Below, in pieces: positions 32,663 to 42,051 of a stretch of DNA of 64,000 bases. A program made the translations under genes and the position numbers. Every line of letters begins with the position of its first letter. Within the stretch, counting starts at the first letter, position 1. Location of the stretch: the NCBI GenBank assembly GCA_017475045.1, contig JAFVGH010000076.1:1-64000 (forward strand), written 5' to 3'. Origin of the DNA: Fibrobacter sp. (GTDB lineage Bacteria > Fibrobacterota > Fibrobacteria > Fibrobacterales > Fibrobacteraceae). The notes under the pieces were generated by a model that saw only the letters and a list, made by a program, of their open reading frames with translations, made no database searches and was not told the DNA's origin.

Positions 32663-33228
32663 TATTTAACCTCCATTCCCCAGGTTTCTAGAGCCTGCTT
32701 GTTCAGAGTCCCGCCGGGAGCCATCTGGCTCTGCTTATCATCAGGATAATCAGCGGGGTTCCAGTTGGTCAGGTCGAAAAGGCTAGACACGAATTCGTCA
32801 CGGGTGCGGTGTTCAAGGCTAATCACCTTGGTATCCATGCGGAGCGCATCTACCGGGCAGGCTTCTACACAAAGACCGCAGAACACGCAGGTCAGGTGGT
32901 CGATGTCAAAACGCATCACCCGCTTTTCGATACGAGGATCGTCACTCTGGGTAGCCTCGATAAAGATACAATGAGCAGGGCAAGCCGCAGCGCACATGCC
33001 ACAGGCCACGCAACGGGGAGTTCCGTCGGGGCGAAGCATCAGGCGGTGCTTGGCACGGTAGGTGTTGCGCACTTCGGGCTGGCCTTCGGGGTAAGAGATG
33101 GTAGGCAGGCTGTCGTAATCGAAAAGACCGCGGGCAGCGTGCTTGAGAGTTGTCCACAGACCACGAATGGCCTCAAAGATGTAGAGGCGTTCACCCAGGG
33201 TCATGGGCTTCTGTTTAATAACGCGCAT
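32662..33228 (-). CDS. nuoI: NADH-quinone oxidoreductase subunit I (2x[4Fe-4S])
   Basis: 188 residues. Two ferredoxin motifs, CVACGMCAAACPAHC and CVFCGLCVEACP, bind clusters N6a and N6b that pass electrons to NuoB. The N-terminal amphipathic helix that anchors it to the membrane is present. The stop and start each overlap their neighbours by one base. Confidence 0.96.
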   Translation of the reverse strand: MRVIKQKPMTLGERLYIFEAIRGLWTTLKHAARGLFDYDSLPTISYPEGQPEVRNTYRAKHRLMLRPDGTPRCVACGMCAAACPAHCIFIEATQSDDPRIEKRVMRFDIDHLTCVFCGLCVEACPVDALRMDTKVISLEHRTRDEFVSSLFDLTNWNPADYPDDKQSQMAPGGTLNKQALETWGMEVK

Positions 33229-34583
33229 TAGTTACCCCCTACGAGTTTTGCGATGACCGCTGTCACCACGAGGTTAATGAGGGCGATATTCAGAATAATC
33301 TTCCAGCCAAGATGCATCACGTGGTCGTAGCGGAAGCGAGGCAGTGTCCAGCGGACCCAGATCCACACCCAGCAGAAGAACACGCTCTTGACCACCAGCA
33401 CCAGCAGGTGGATGAGGGCGGTACCCACGGCGGTAGCAAGGCTACCCACGGCAAAGCCGTTCACCACGAAGTTCGCGGGATTGTAGAACAGCCAGGCACA
33501 GGCGCCCAGGGCGACAAACACCACGACAGCCACCCAAGCGATGAGTTTGTACAGCTTGTATTCCTGCAGGATTTCCAGCTTGTTGGACTGGGCACGCTTG
33601 GCGAGCTTTGCGGAATAGCGGTAAATCATGTGGAGGAACGCGAGAGCGAGGAAGGCGAGCACGCCAAAGAGGATGGCGAGAGAGCCGCCCATGTGGGCCT
33701 GCATGGTTTCCGTAGTCACGAAGGGCACGGAGTAGCCGCCCAAGAAGAGGGTCGCGATCAAGAAGCTGTTGATGCAGATGTGGGAGTATTCACCCATGTA
33801 GAACAGACCGAACTGCATGGCGCCATATTCCGTATGGTAACCGGCAACCAGTTCAGGTTCGCCTTCGGCCACGTCGAAGGGGGCACGGCCCGTTTCGGCG
33901 ATGCTTGCGATCAAGAAGCAGAAGAAGGCCACAGGCTGGACCACAATGCCCCAGGCATGGTGTTCCTGCCAGCTCACGATATCGGTCAGGTTGAAAGAAC
34001 CCGCCAGCAGCAAGATGCCCATCATGGAAAGTCCGAGGCAGACTTCGTAGCTGATGGTCATGGAGCTGGTACGGAGCGCTCCCAAGAAGCTGTACTTGGA
34101 CTTGGATGCCCAACCGGCAAGGACAGCGCCGTATGCCGAAAGGGAAGAAAGACCGAACAGCAGAAGCACGCCCACGTCGGAATCCACGATGGAACCCGCA
34201 ATGCGGACCGATTTGCCACCCCATTCAAAGACCATGGGGCCAAACCAAGGAATCACGCAGGGGCTAAGAAACACGATGGCGAACGGAATGGCAGGCGCCA
34301 CGTAGTACAGGAACTTGTTTGCGCCCTTGGGGGCAAACATCTCCTTGAAGAACAGCTTGGTGCCGTCGCACATGTTCTGCACGTATCCCAGCAAACGGAT
34401 CTTTCCGAAATAGGGAATCTTGATATAGGAACGGTTCGGGCCCTGACGGTCTTGCATAAAGCCCGCGCCACGGCGTTCCATAGGAATAAGCAAGAGGATG
34501 TAGAGGACCGGCACAAAGCAGAAAGCGAACTTTCCGATAGTGATCAGCCATTCCACCCAGGTCTTGGATTCAATAATATCCAT
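33228..34583 (-). CDS. nuoH: NADH-quinone oxidoreductase subunit H
   Basis: 451 residues, longer than the roughly 325 of E. coli, mostly by loop insertions (for example about 320-350 and the final third). The quinone-chamber motif ETGRAPFDVAEGEPELVAGYHTEY is complete with its glutamates, and the first-loop ERRGAGFMQDRQGPNR is conserved. It forms the quinone entry site at the arm junction. Confidence 0.95.
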   Translation of the reverse strand: MDIIESKTWVEWLITIGKFAFCFVPVLYILLLIPMERRGAGFMQDRQGPNRSYIKIPYFGKIRLLGYVQNMCDGTKLFFKEMFAPKGANKFLYYVAPAIPFAIVFLSPCVIPWFGPMVFEWGGKSVRIAGSIVDSDVGVLLLFGLSSLSAYGAVLAGWASKSKYSFLGALRTSSMTISYEVCLGLSMMGILLLAGSFNLTDIVSWQEHHAWGIVVQPVAFFCFLIASIAETGRAPFDVAEGEPELVAGYHTEYGAMQFGLFYMGEYSHICINSFLIATLFLGGYSVPFVTTETMQAHMGGSLAILFGVLAFLALAFLHMIYRYSAKLAKRAQSNKLEILQEYKLYKLIAWVAVVVFVALGACAWLFYNPANFVVNGFAVGSLATAVGTALIHLLVLVVKSVFFCWVWIWVRWTLPRFRYDHVMHLGWKIILNIALINLVVTAVIAKLVGGN

Positions 34584-36202
34584 TATGCTTCACCTCCTTC
34601 GAGGAGTTTGCCTGTACTCTTGATGGTGTCGTAAGAGAGGCCTGCAAGGGCAGGAGCGTACTCGCCCGCCTTCTTGAAGGCATCAGATGCAGACTGGAAC
34701 TTGCAACCGGCCAGTTCCGAAAGCATGTCGTAGACTGGACGGAGCTTTTCTTCGGGACATACCGGGCAGGCATTCAGCTTCTGAAGAATGTTCAGGCTGT
34801 TTACCATGGTGCCCTGGACTTCGCTCCAGTGGCGGACACCGCAAGAGAGCGTCCCGTGGGCAGCAGTCTCGTCGTTGAAAGCCGAAAGCACCACGCGGTT
34901 CTGGATCTTTTCGAGGGCAGAAGCCTGAGAGGCGTCTTCGCCGAAGATATCCAGGTTCACGGTCAAAAGCAGCTTGAATTCACCGGCACGCTTCACCAGG
35001 TCCGCGAGGTTGTTATCGGGAACGCCCATGAGCTTGAAGCCAGCGCGGTTGGCCATGGGGTCACCGCTCATGGCGATACCATCGGGAGAGCCAACCTTCT
35101 TGAAGGTGCCACCGAACAATTCGGCGTTATCTCCCAAGGATTCCTTGAACATACGGAGAGCAGCCAGGTCCTCGATGGTGCAGGAGCCGCCGGCGGCGAG
35201 AGCAATCTTGCCCCCTTCTGCCTTGACTTCGTTAACCAGGTTCTGGATTACGTGGAATCCCATGAACGGGAGGCGGTTCTTGTCAAAGTTCTGGAAAGCG
35301 AGGCGGCTGGTGTTAGAAAGCCAGCTGCGGTTCACTTCCGGATTGCAGCGGGGCATCACGCGGTAGATGCGGCCATCGGCATGGTCCAGCCAGATGTTTG
35401 CACCCAGGGAATCGTCCATGGAGACCGTGGGAGTGTGGCTGAGCAACCAGACGCGCTTCTGGAAGCGGAAATACTTGGCCGTCATGGCTCCCACCGGGCA
35501 AACGTCGGTGACGCACAGGTCGTATTCGTGGTCCAGCTTTTCGCCCGGGAACGTGGTGATGTAAGTATGGTCGGCACGGCCTGCCAGCTGGAGCTGTTCG
35601 GAACCGGCGATGGTACGCATAAAGCGTACGCAACGGTCGCACTGCACGCAGCGTTCTTCGTCCAGCAAAACGCGGGGGCCCAGGTCCACGTGCTTGCCGC
35701 CACGGAGCTGTCCCTTGGCGTCAATGAACTGGTGGGCAGGATTGCCGTGGTAGTTCTTGCCGTACTCGGGACGCATGCGGGATTCGTTCTGACCCGCTTC
35801 CATGTAGTTTTCTTGCAAGGTGCACTCACCGGCCTTGTCGCAGATGGGGCAATCCAGCGGGTGGTTCACCAGCATGAATTCCTGCGTGGCCTTGCGGGCG
35901 TTTTTCACGCGGGCGCTAGAAGCCGGGGTGTAAATTTTCATACCCGGGGCCACCGGCGTATAGCAGGCGATCACCAGCATGCGACCGCGGGGGCCTTCTT
36001 GCTCCACCAGACACTGGCGGCAGTTTCCCGAAACCGGGAGGAACGGGTGGTAACATACGTGGGGCGTTTCGATACCCACGGCCTTGAGGGCTTCGAGAAG
36101 ATTCGTATCGCCAGGAACCATCACCGGCTTGTCGTCCACGAAGATTTCCACCTTCGGGCTGTTCTCGGTCGGGAGTTTCGGCATGTTGTAGTAGTTACTC
36201 AT
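34583..36202 (-). CDS. nuoG: NADH-quinone oxidoreductase subunit G (short form)
   Basis: 539 residues from the ATG at 36202, chosen since an upstream start (36295) would overlap nuoF by 90 bases. The N-terminal [2Fe-2S] ligands (HVCYHPFLPVSGNCRQC, then a later Cys), the HPLDCPICDKAGEC cluster site and the CVQCDRCVRF plus CVTDVCPVGAM [4Fe-4S] sites are intact. The molybdopterin-fold-like C-terminal part is reduced compared with the 900-residue E. coli form. No N7 cluster motif was seen. Confidence 0.94.
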   Translation of the reverse strand: MSNYYNMPKLPTENSPKVEIFVDDKPVMVPGDTNLLEALKAVGIETPHVCYHPFLPVSGNCRQCLVEQEGPRGRMLVIACYTPVAPGMKIYTPASSARVKNARKATQEFMLVNHPLDCPICDKAGECTLQENYMEAGQNESRMRPEYGKNYHGNPAHQFIDAKGQLRGGKHVDLGPRVLLDEERCVQCDRCVRFMRTIAGSEQLQLAGRADHTYITTFPGEKLDHEYDLCVTDVCPVGAMTAKYFRFQKRVWLLSHTPTVSMDDSLGANIWLDHADGRIYRVMPRCNPEVNRSWLSNTSRLAFQNFDKNRLPFMGFHVIQNLVNEVKAEGGKIALAAGGSCTIEDLAALRMFKESLGDNAELFGGTFKKVGSPDGIAMSGDPMANRAGFKLMGVPDNNLADLVKRAGEFKLLLTVNLDIFGEDASQASALEKIQNRVVLSAFNDETAAHGTLSCGVRHWSEVQGTMVNSLNILQKLNACPVCPEEKLRPVYDMLSELAGCKFQSASDAFKKAGEYAPALAGLSYDTIKSTGKLLEGGEA

Positions 36203-36206
36203 ATTA

Positions 36207-37514
36207 TTACCAGAAAATTCCAGGACGATAGGTTTCTTGAACACGGGGTTTGGCGTGGTCGGGATTCTTTGCGATATACTCGTCAAAGTCACCACGGAAC
36301 TTAGCCGTATAAGAACTTACAGGACCACCAAGCGAAATAGACAACGGGCAGATAGTGACGCCGCCGAAACCGCCGCAGAGGCTCTGCATCAGTTCCACGT
36401 CGCCGTCATGACCCTTGCCCGCCACAATCAGGTTCAGCATGCGGTGCAGAAGACCCGTACCTTCGCGGCAGGGGGTGCACTGGCCACAGGATTCATGGCT
36501 GTAGAAGTTGCCGAGGCAGTTCAGCAGGTCCACCATGTTGTGGGTATCGTTAATCACAATCATAGCGCCGGAACCGAACATGGTCTTCATGGAAGCGAGG
36601 CATTCGTAATCCATGGTGGCCACCGCCGCTTCTTCAGCAGTGAGCGGAGCGCAAGAGGATCCGCCCGGCAACACAGCCTTGAGCTTTCCACCCACAACGC
36701 CACCGGCGTAGTCGTTAATCATAGTCATCATGGGAGTGCCGAGAGGAGCCTCATACACGCCCGGATTCTTCACGTCGCCAGAGATGCAGAACACCTTGGT
36801 ACCGCCAGCACGGGGAGTTCCCATCTTGGCGTATTCCTCGGGTTCGTGCTGCAGAATCCACGGGAGAGCCATGATGGTCTCTACGTTATTCACGCAAGTG
36901 GGGCTCTTCCAGGCACCGCTTACCGCCGGGAAAGGCGGCTTCAGGCGGGGCTGACCCTTCTGGCCTTCGAGGGAGTTGATAAGGGCGGTTTCTTCACCGC
37001 AGATGTAGGCACCAGCACCGCGATGCACGAAGATATCGAAGCAGAACTTGGTGCCCATAATGTTTTCGCCCAGGTAACCGGCGGCATAAGCCTGGTTCAA
37101 AGCCTTGTTCAGGCTCTCGATGCAGGGCAAAAATTCACCACGGCAATAGATGTAGGCCGCACGGCTACCAAGTGCCCAGGCGGCGATAATCAGGCCTTCG
37201 ATCAAACGGTGCGGATCTTCCAGCATCAAGAAATGATCCTTGAAGGTTCCGCCTTCGCCTTCGTCGGCGTTCACCACGATGTAGACGGGCTTGCCGGAAT
37301 TGCGGGGCACAAAGCTCCACTTCATGCCAGTGGGGAACCCTGCACCGCCACGGCCACGCAGGTTAGAGCGTTGCACGTAGTCGATGAGCTCGAACTGGCT
37401 CATGTTGAACAGGCGTTCAGAAATATTGGCGTAGCCGCCCAGCTTCTTGTAGACTTCAATATCCTGGGCGCCCTTGCCGAAATTCGCTGTACAAACTTTT
37501 ACACATTCAGCCAT
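36207..37514 (-). CDS. nuoF: NADH-quinone oxidoreductase subunit F (NADH/FMN binding)
   Basis: 435 residues. The FMN site RGRGGAGFPTGMKW and NADH site GAGAYICGEETALINSLEG are followed by the N3 cluster motif ESCGQCTPCREG and its fourth Cys near LCGG. It accepts hydride from NADH on the cytosolic tip and passes electrons to NuoE and NuoG. Two bases separate it from nuoE. Confidence 0.96.
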   Translation of the reverse strand: MAECVKVCTANFGKGAQDIEVYKKLGGYANISERLFNMSQFELIDYVQRSNLRGRGGAGFPTGMKWSFVPRNSGKPVYIVVNADEGEGGTFKDHFLMLEDPHRLIEGLIIAAWALGSRAAYIYCRGEFLPCIESLNKALNQAYAAGYLGENIMGTKFCFDIFVHRGAGAYICGEETALINSLEGQKGQPRLKPPFPAVSGAWKSPTCVNNVETIMALPWILQHEPEEYAKMGTPRAGGTKVFCISGDVKNPGVYEAPLGTPMMTMINDYAGGVVGGKLKAVLPGGSSCAPLTAEEAAVATMDYECLASMKTMFGSGAMIVINDTHNMVDLLNCLGNFYSHESCGQCTPCREGTGLLHRMLNLIVAGKGHDGDVELMQSLCGGFGGVTICPLSISLGGPVSSYTAKFRGDFDEYIAKNPDHAKPRVQETYRPGIFW

Positions 37515-37516
37515 AA

Positions 37517-38578
37517 TTACTTAGCCTCCTCTACCGGTGCGGGCTTCTGGGTAGCGGTAGCTTCCTTGGAAGGTTTCGCGGTACGTTCGCCGGAAGTGGC
37601 AATCATGCGGTACACATCGCCAACCTTGCCTGCGGCATCCACAAAGGCCTTGTCCTTCACGCCAGGCTCGCCCACGACGTCCCACTTGGAGCCGTTCTTC
37701 TTTTCTACCACCAGCTTCGTGAATTCGGGAGCGCCCTTCCAGGTGAGGGTGGCACCAGATTCATCGGCCTCGGCCTTCACGTTCAGCACCGGGGACGGGG
37801 GCGCGTAGTCGGCCACCTGGGGCTTGGCCTTGGCGCCGGGAGCACCGGGGTGTCCGCTGTGGCCCTTGACGATTCCGCCCAACACATCGTGCTTGGGCAT
37901 GTTGTCTTCGTGAGCGTAGCACCACTTGAGGATACGGTCGATACTGTCAGTGGTAAGGGTGGTACCCGGTTTCATCACCAGTTGGTCCCCTTCCACGTCG
38001 GTGGCGAAGTCGTCGTTCACCAGCATCATGGGGCCATTGCCGCAGCTGCCCAGGCATTCCACCTGGAGAATTGTGAAAAGACCATCAGGTGTAGTTTCGC
38101 CGGTCTTGATGTTCAAGGCCTTTTCCACGTAGGCAATCAGGCTCGGGGCGCCCTTGATGGTGCAGCTGATGTTACGGCAGAACTGCAACAGGAACTTGCC
38201 CTTGGGAGCGTGGTTGTACATGGTGTAGAAGGTGGCAACGCCCAGCGCATGGGCCGGAGCGCAACCACAAACGTTAGCTGCCCAGCGAATACCTTCGGTA
38301 GGCACCCAACCGAACACGCCCTGCACAAGCCAAAGAACTTCAAGCAGAGCCCCCTGCCCCACCGGATAGCGGCTCAGCAGGTCGGCGCAGCGTTCCTTGA
38401 TTTCGGGAGTGTCAAGCTTAGCGAGCACTTCCTTAGGAGCGGGCTGGGGAACGGCCTTGTTCACATAGCCAAAGGTCTGGCCCGGATCGGGCAGAGCATC
38501 GATGGGCTGCGCAGGTCTGTCAAATTTCAAGCGGTTGTTCGAAACAACCTGAACTGCACCTTGAATGTGTTCTCTCAT
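37517..38578 (-). CDS. nuoE: NADH-quinone oxidoreductase subunit E with FN3-like C-terminal extension
   Basis: 353 residues, twice the usual 165. Residues about 55-225 are the thioredoxin-like NuoE with [2Fe-2S] ligands C134, C139 (CRNISC), C175 and C179 (CLGSC). After a Gly/Pro/His linker, residues 260-338 look like a fibronectin type III domain (PPSPVLNVKAEADESGATLTW ... VYRMIATSGERTAKPS), then a Lys/Pro/Glu-rich end. An FN3 domain on a cytosolic complex I subunit is unexpected. The N-terminal 50 residues are also extra. The start overlaps nuoD by 4 bp. Confidence 0.93.
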   Translation of the reverse strand: MREHIQGAVQVVSNNRLKFDRPAQPIDALPDPGQTFGYVNKAVPQPAPKEVLAKLDTPEIKERCADLLSRYPVGQGALLEVLWLVQGVFGWVPTEGIRWAANVCGCAPAHALGVATFYTMYNHAPKGKFLLQFCRNISCTIKGAPSLIAYVEKALNIKTGETTPDGLFTILQVECLGSCGNGPMMLVNDDFATDVEGDQLVMKPGTTLTTDSIDRILKWCYAHEDNMPKHDVLGGIVKGHSGHPGAPGAKAKPQVADYAPPSPVLNVKAEADESGATLTWKGAPEFTKLVVEKKNGSKWDVVGEPGVKDKAFVDAAGKVGDVYRMIATSGERTAKPSKEATATQKPAPVEEAK

Positions 38579-39768
38579 CGGTCAAGTTCTCCAGCAATAA
38601 TGTTGAGGCCAGAAAGTACAGCCATGGAGTCAGCCAGCTGACCACCTTCCACAAGCTCGTGGAATGCGGCGAACTGCGTAAGGCAAGGCGGACGCACCTT
38701 GATGCGGTACGGATGGCCGGAGCCGTCGGAAACAATGGTAAAGCCCAGTTCGCCGTTAGCGCATTCAGAGCCGCAGTAGTATTCCCCTTCGGGAACGCGG
38801 ATACCTTCATAGACGCTCTTGAAGCGGCCAATCAGGCCTTCCATGTCCTGGTAAGCCAGCTTGTGCGCCGGCACGCGAATGCGTGGGTCGACGATGTCGA
38901 CGGGCCCGGGCGCAAGGCGCTTCAGGGCCTGGCGCACAATCTTCACGGACTCTTCGATTTCGGCGAGGCGGACCTGCAGACGGTCGTTGCAGTCGCCCTG
39001 AGTTCCGACCACCACTTCCCAGTCGTAGGTTTCGTAGTCGTAGTAAGGTTCGTCCTTGCGGAGGTCAGCGGCCACACCGCAAGCGCGGAGGCAGGGGCCT
39101 GTCCATCCATAGCTAATGGCCTTCTCGGCTGAAATCTTGCCGATGCCCACGGTACGGTCCAGGAAGATACGGTTACGGTCCAAGCAGGCATGCAGATCCT
39201 TCAGGGCCTTCTCGGTAGAATCGAGAGCCGCAAGCACATCCTGTTCAAAGCCGTCGTAGCTGTCGCGAGAAAGACCGCCGATACGGGCATAGCTGTTGGT
39301 AAGGCGTGCACCGGTGAGCTTTTCCCAGATGCACATGATTTCTTCGCGGGGGTTAAAGGCATACATGAACGGAGTGGTTCCGCCCAGGTCCTGGAAGGCA
39401 GCCGCCACGCACACAAAGTGGTCGTTGATACGGCTAAGCTCGTTCACAATCACGCGGAGCACCTTGGAGCGTTCCGGTATCTCTACGCCGAACATGTTCT
39501 CCACCGCACGGCAATAGGCGATGTTGTTCATGATGGCCGAGCAATAGTTCAGACGGTCGGTATAGGGAACCACCTGCTGCCAGGTACCCCGTTCCACCAT
39601 CTTCTCGAACCCGCGGTGGAGGTATCCGATCTCTTCGACGCTTGCCACGATGGTTTCGCCGTCCATGGCCGCCATAAAGCGGAGACATCCGTGAGTGGCG
39701 GGGTGGCTCGGGCCCACGTTCAGGGGCATCAGGCTCTGTCTCTTGCCTCTATGATCCAGTACAATCAT
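38575..39768 (-). CDS. nuoD: NADH-quinone oxidoreductase subunit D (49 kDa)
   Basis: 397 residues. The quinone-site loop LNVGPSHPATHGCLRF is intact with its His, as are EIGYLHRGFEKM and RLNYCSAIMNN. The C-terminal motif (CLTQFAAFHELVEG, ... AGELDR) is typical. It is not fused to NuoC, which is a separate gene overlapping by 4 bp. Confidence 0.96.
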   Translation of the reverse strand: MIVLDHRGKRQSLMPLNVGPSHPATHGCLRFMAAMDGETIVASVEEIGYLHRGFEKMVERGTWQQVVPYTDRLNYCSAIMNNIAYCRAVENMFGVEIPERSKVLRVIVNELSRINDHFVCVAAAFQDLGGTTPFMYAFNPREEIMCIWEKLTGARLTNSYARIGGLSRDSYDGFEQDVLAALDSTEKALKDLHACLDRNRIFLDRTVGIGKISAEKAISYGWTGPCLRACGVAADLRKDEPYYDYETYDWEVVVGTQGDCNDRLQVRLAEIEESVKIVRQALKRLAPGPVDIVDPRIRVPAHKLAYQDMEGLIGRFKSVYEGIRVPEGEYYCGSECANGELGFTIVSDGSGHPYRIKVRPPCLTQFAAFHELVEGGQLADSMAVLSGLNIIAGELDR

Positions 39769-40370
39769 TCTTTGATACTCCCTTCCAAAAATTCGTTTTC
39801 CACGGTTTCCACTTCCTTGCTGCGCTGGACAACCCTGTAACCCAGGACTTCCAGACGCTTTTCCAAAGCGGGGAGCAGGTAGTCGTTAGTAGAGAGCCAC
39901 TGGCGCTTCTGGGCAGGGTAATCCTTGCGAAGCGGATGGCCCACAAATTCCACGTGGTTCAACAGGCGGCGGAGGTCCGGGTGGCCCGTGAACACGATTC
40001 CAAACTGGTCAAAGACTTCACGTTCGTACCAGTCGGCATTGGCATAGAATCCGGTCAGGGTGGGCACGTTCAAGTCGCTCTCGGGAACCAGCACCTTAAG
40101 ACGGATACGGGCGCCGGGAGTAGACATGCTCTTGAAGGCATAGTCCACGGCAAAACGGGGACCCTCGTGATTCGGATAAGTCAGGTAGTCGACACCGGCA
40201 ATATCCACCAGCATCTCAAACTTGACAGGAGATTCGTCGCGAAGGAACTGGACCGCATTCTGCAGATAGGCCGCAGGCACGACCGCCGTCACCGTCCACT
40301 TGTCCATGGACTCCTTCGTGGCACCAAACTTTTCCGCCAGGACGGAGAAGATTTCATCTACATTCACCAT
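39765..40370 (-). CDS. nuoC: NADH-quinone oxidoreductase subunit C (30 kDa)
   Basis: 201 residues. DYLTYPNHEGPRFAVDY, the ADWYEREVFDQFGIVFTGHPDLRRLL signature and HPLRKDYPAQ are the family's landmarks. It is a free-standing NuoC, with nuoB ending 3 bp upstream. Confidence 0.95.
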   Translation of the reverse strand: MVNVDEIFSVLAEKFGATKESMDKWTVTAVVPAAYLQNAVQFLRDESPVKFEMLVDIAGVDYLTYPNHEGPRFAVDYAFKSMSTPGARIRLKVLVPESDLNVPTLTGFYANADWYEREVFDQFGIVFTGHPDLRRLLNHVEFVGHPLRKDYPAQKRQWLSTNDYLLPALEKRLEVLGYRVVQRSKEVETVENEFLEGSIKE

Positions 40371-40373
40371 CTT

Positions 40374-41009
40374 CTACCTCTTCCAGAACTGAACCTGTTC
40401 AACAAGCTCTTTTTCTTTTGCGTCCACGAGTTCCTTAAGGTCTTCTACCTTCTCGTGGGCCTTTTCGCGGGCGATCTCACGGGCTTCCAAGGTCTTTTCC
40501 TTGATCATCTGGAGCTGGTCCTTGACCCGTTCGGCACGCTGCTTCATGTAGGACTCGTCCTTGATCTTTTTCTGCAAGTCGAACATGGCGTCGAAGAAAG
40601 CCTCCGGACGGCTGGGGCAGCCACCGATATAAACGTCCACCGGGATAATGTGGTCGATACCCGGTACGGTGCAGTAGCAGTCGTAGAAGCCACCAGAGCA
40701 GGCGCAGGCGCCCATGGCAATCACCCAACGGGGTTCGGCCATCTGCTCGTAGATGCGCTTCAAGATCGGAGCCTGCTTGTAGGTGATGGTTCCCGCCACC
40801 AGAAGTACGTCGGACTGGCGCGGGGTAAAACGCACGTATTCCGAACCGATACGGGAAAGGTCGTAACGACCCACCTCAGTACTCATAAACTCAATCGCGC
40901 AACAGGCCGTACCGTAGGGGAACGGCCAAAGGGAATTCGTACGGCCCCAGTTGACTAAAAAGTCAAGGGAGGACGTTATGAAATTCGGCTTTTCTGCCAC
41001 ATCAGTCAT
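40374..41009 (-). CDS. nuoB: NADH-quinone oxidoreductase subunit B with coiled-coil tail
   Basis: 211 residues from the ATG at 41009, chosen for its GAGG site; an upstream start gives an unlikely leader. The N2 cluster ligands are C36/C37 (GTACCAIEF), C102 (GACACSGG) and C131 (GGCPSRPE). Residues about 146-211 are an added, very charged helix (KKIKDESYMKQRAERVKDQL ... KEKELVEQVQFWKR), probably a coiled coil. It is the first gene of the operon; nuoA, which should precede it, is not found. The promoter is likely in 41010-41139. Confidence 0.95.
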   Translation of the reverse strand: MTDVAEKPNFITSSLDFLVNWGRTNSLWPFPYGTACCAIEFMSTEVGRYDLSRIGSEYVRFTPRQSDVLLVAGTITYKQAPILKRIYEQMAEPRWVIAMGACACSGGFYDCYCTVPGIDHIIPVDVYIGGCPSRPEAFFDAMFDLQKKIKDESYMKQRAERVKDQLQMIKEKTLEAREIAREKAHEKVEDLKELVDAKEKELVEQVQFWKR

Positions 41010-41139
41010 AAGGGTTTCCTCACAAAATTCGGCCAAAAAGATAGAAAAAACGGGAAAAAGGCTCCATTTAGACAAGGCCTTCTCGCGGCCCAACGGCAGG
41101 CATTTCTGGTAACTCTATGTGTATCAAAAGATTAGGCTT

Positions 41140-42051
41140 TTACTCAGCCCAATGGTTGCCATTGTAATTCTTGGCAGTATCGGCATCCATGCCAATCTGG
41201 CGCACCAAATCCTCGATGCTCGGGAACTTTTTCTCGGGACGCAAGTAGGCCAGAAGGTCCAAGGAAAGGGGCTTTCCGTAGATGTTTTCGTCAAAGTCCA
41301 GAATGTAGGCCTCGATGGCCAGCTGGTGGTTCCCGGTAGAGGGCTGCATGCCGATATTCACCACAGCCCGGAAAATCCGTTCAGAGTCCAGCCGTGCCGA
41401 TGCCACGTACACGCCGGTCTTGGGCAAGAACTTGTAGGGCTCCACCTGGAGATTTGCCGTAGGGAACCCGATGGTATGCCCAAGGCGCTTGCCCTCCACC
41501 ACCGTTCCAGACAGGCGGTAAGGCCTACCCAAGTATGTCTGGGCCCTGTCCACGTCCCCGTTCAAAAGGGCGTTACGTACCGCCGAAGAACTGACACGCT
41601 CCCCCTTGTAAAGCACAATGGAAAGCATCTGGGTAGAAAGCTCGGGGAACGCCGCCGTGATGGTCTCGTAGTTTCCCTTTCCACCGGCACCAAAGCAATG
41701 GTCATGACCGAAGAACATGGAACACACGCCACGTTTCTCAATCAGCTCGTTACGAACAAATTCATCAAAGGGGAGCCTTGCCAATTCATTCGTGAAGGGC
41801 ATCACCAAAAATTCCAGGCCAAGGCTTTCCACGAATTCACGCTTTTCCTTGGTGGTGGTCAAAAGCAGGGGGTCACCCGGTTCACGGAGTACGTAGTTGG
41901 AATGGGGTTCAAAGCTGATAACGGTAGGCACAAGGCCGTTTACTTCGGCCACGGCCTTCAGGGAACGGAACAACGCCTGGTGACCCAGGTGGCACCCGTC
42001 GAAATTTCCCATGGTTATTGCCCTGCGAACCGTTTTCGCCATATCAGTCAT
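41140..42051 (-). CDS. ribF: Bifunctional riboflavin kinase / FAD synthetase
   Basis: 303 residues from the ATG at 42051 (a GTG just before it and a later ATG at 42042 are possible). The FAD synthetase half has MGNFDGCHLGHQAL and SSSAVRNALLNGDVDRA; the kinase half has GRPYRLSGTVVEGKRLGHTIGFPTANL, PKTGVYVA and FDENIYGKPLSL. It makes FMN and FAD, cofactors also needed by the complex I operon that follows 130 bp downstream on the same strand. It overlaps the end of truB by 8 bases, as usual in this operon. Confidence 0.95.
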   Translation of the reverse strand: MTDMAKTVRRAITMGNFDGCHLGHQALFRSLKAVAEVNGLVPTVISFEPHSNYVLREPGDPLLLTTTKEKREFVESLGLEFLVMPFTNELARLPFDEFVRNELIEKRGVCSMFFGHDHCFGAGGKGNYETITAAFPELSTQMLSIVLYKGERVSSSAVRNALLNGDVDRAQTYLGRPYRLSGTVVEGKRLGHTIGFPTANLQVEPYKFLPKTGVYVASARLDSERIFRAVVNIGMQPSTGNHQLAIEAYILDFDENIYGKPLSLDLLAYLRPEKKFPSIEDLVRQIGMDADTAKNYNGNHWAE

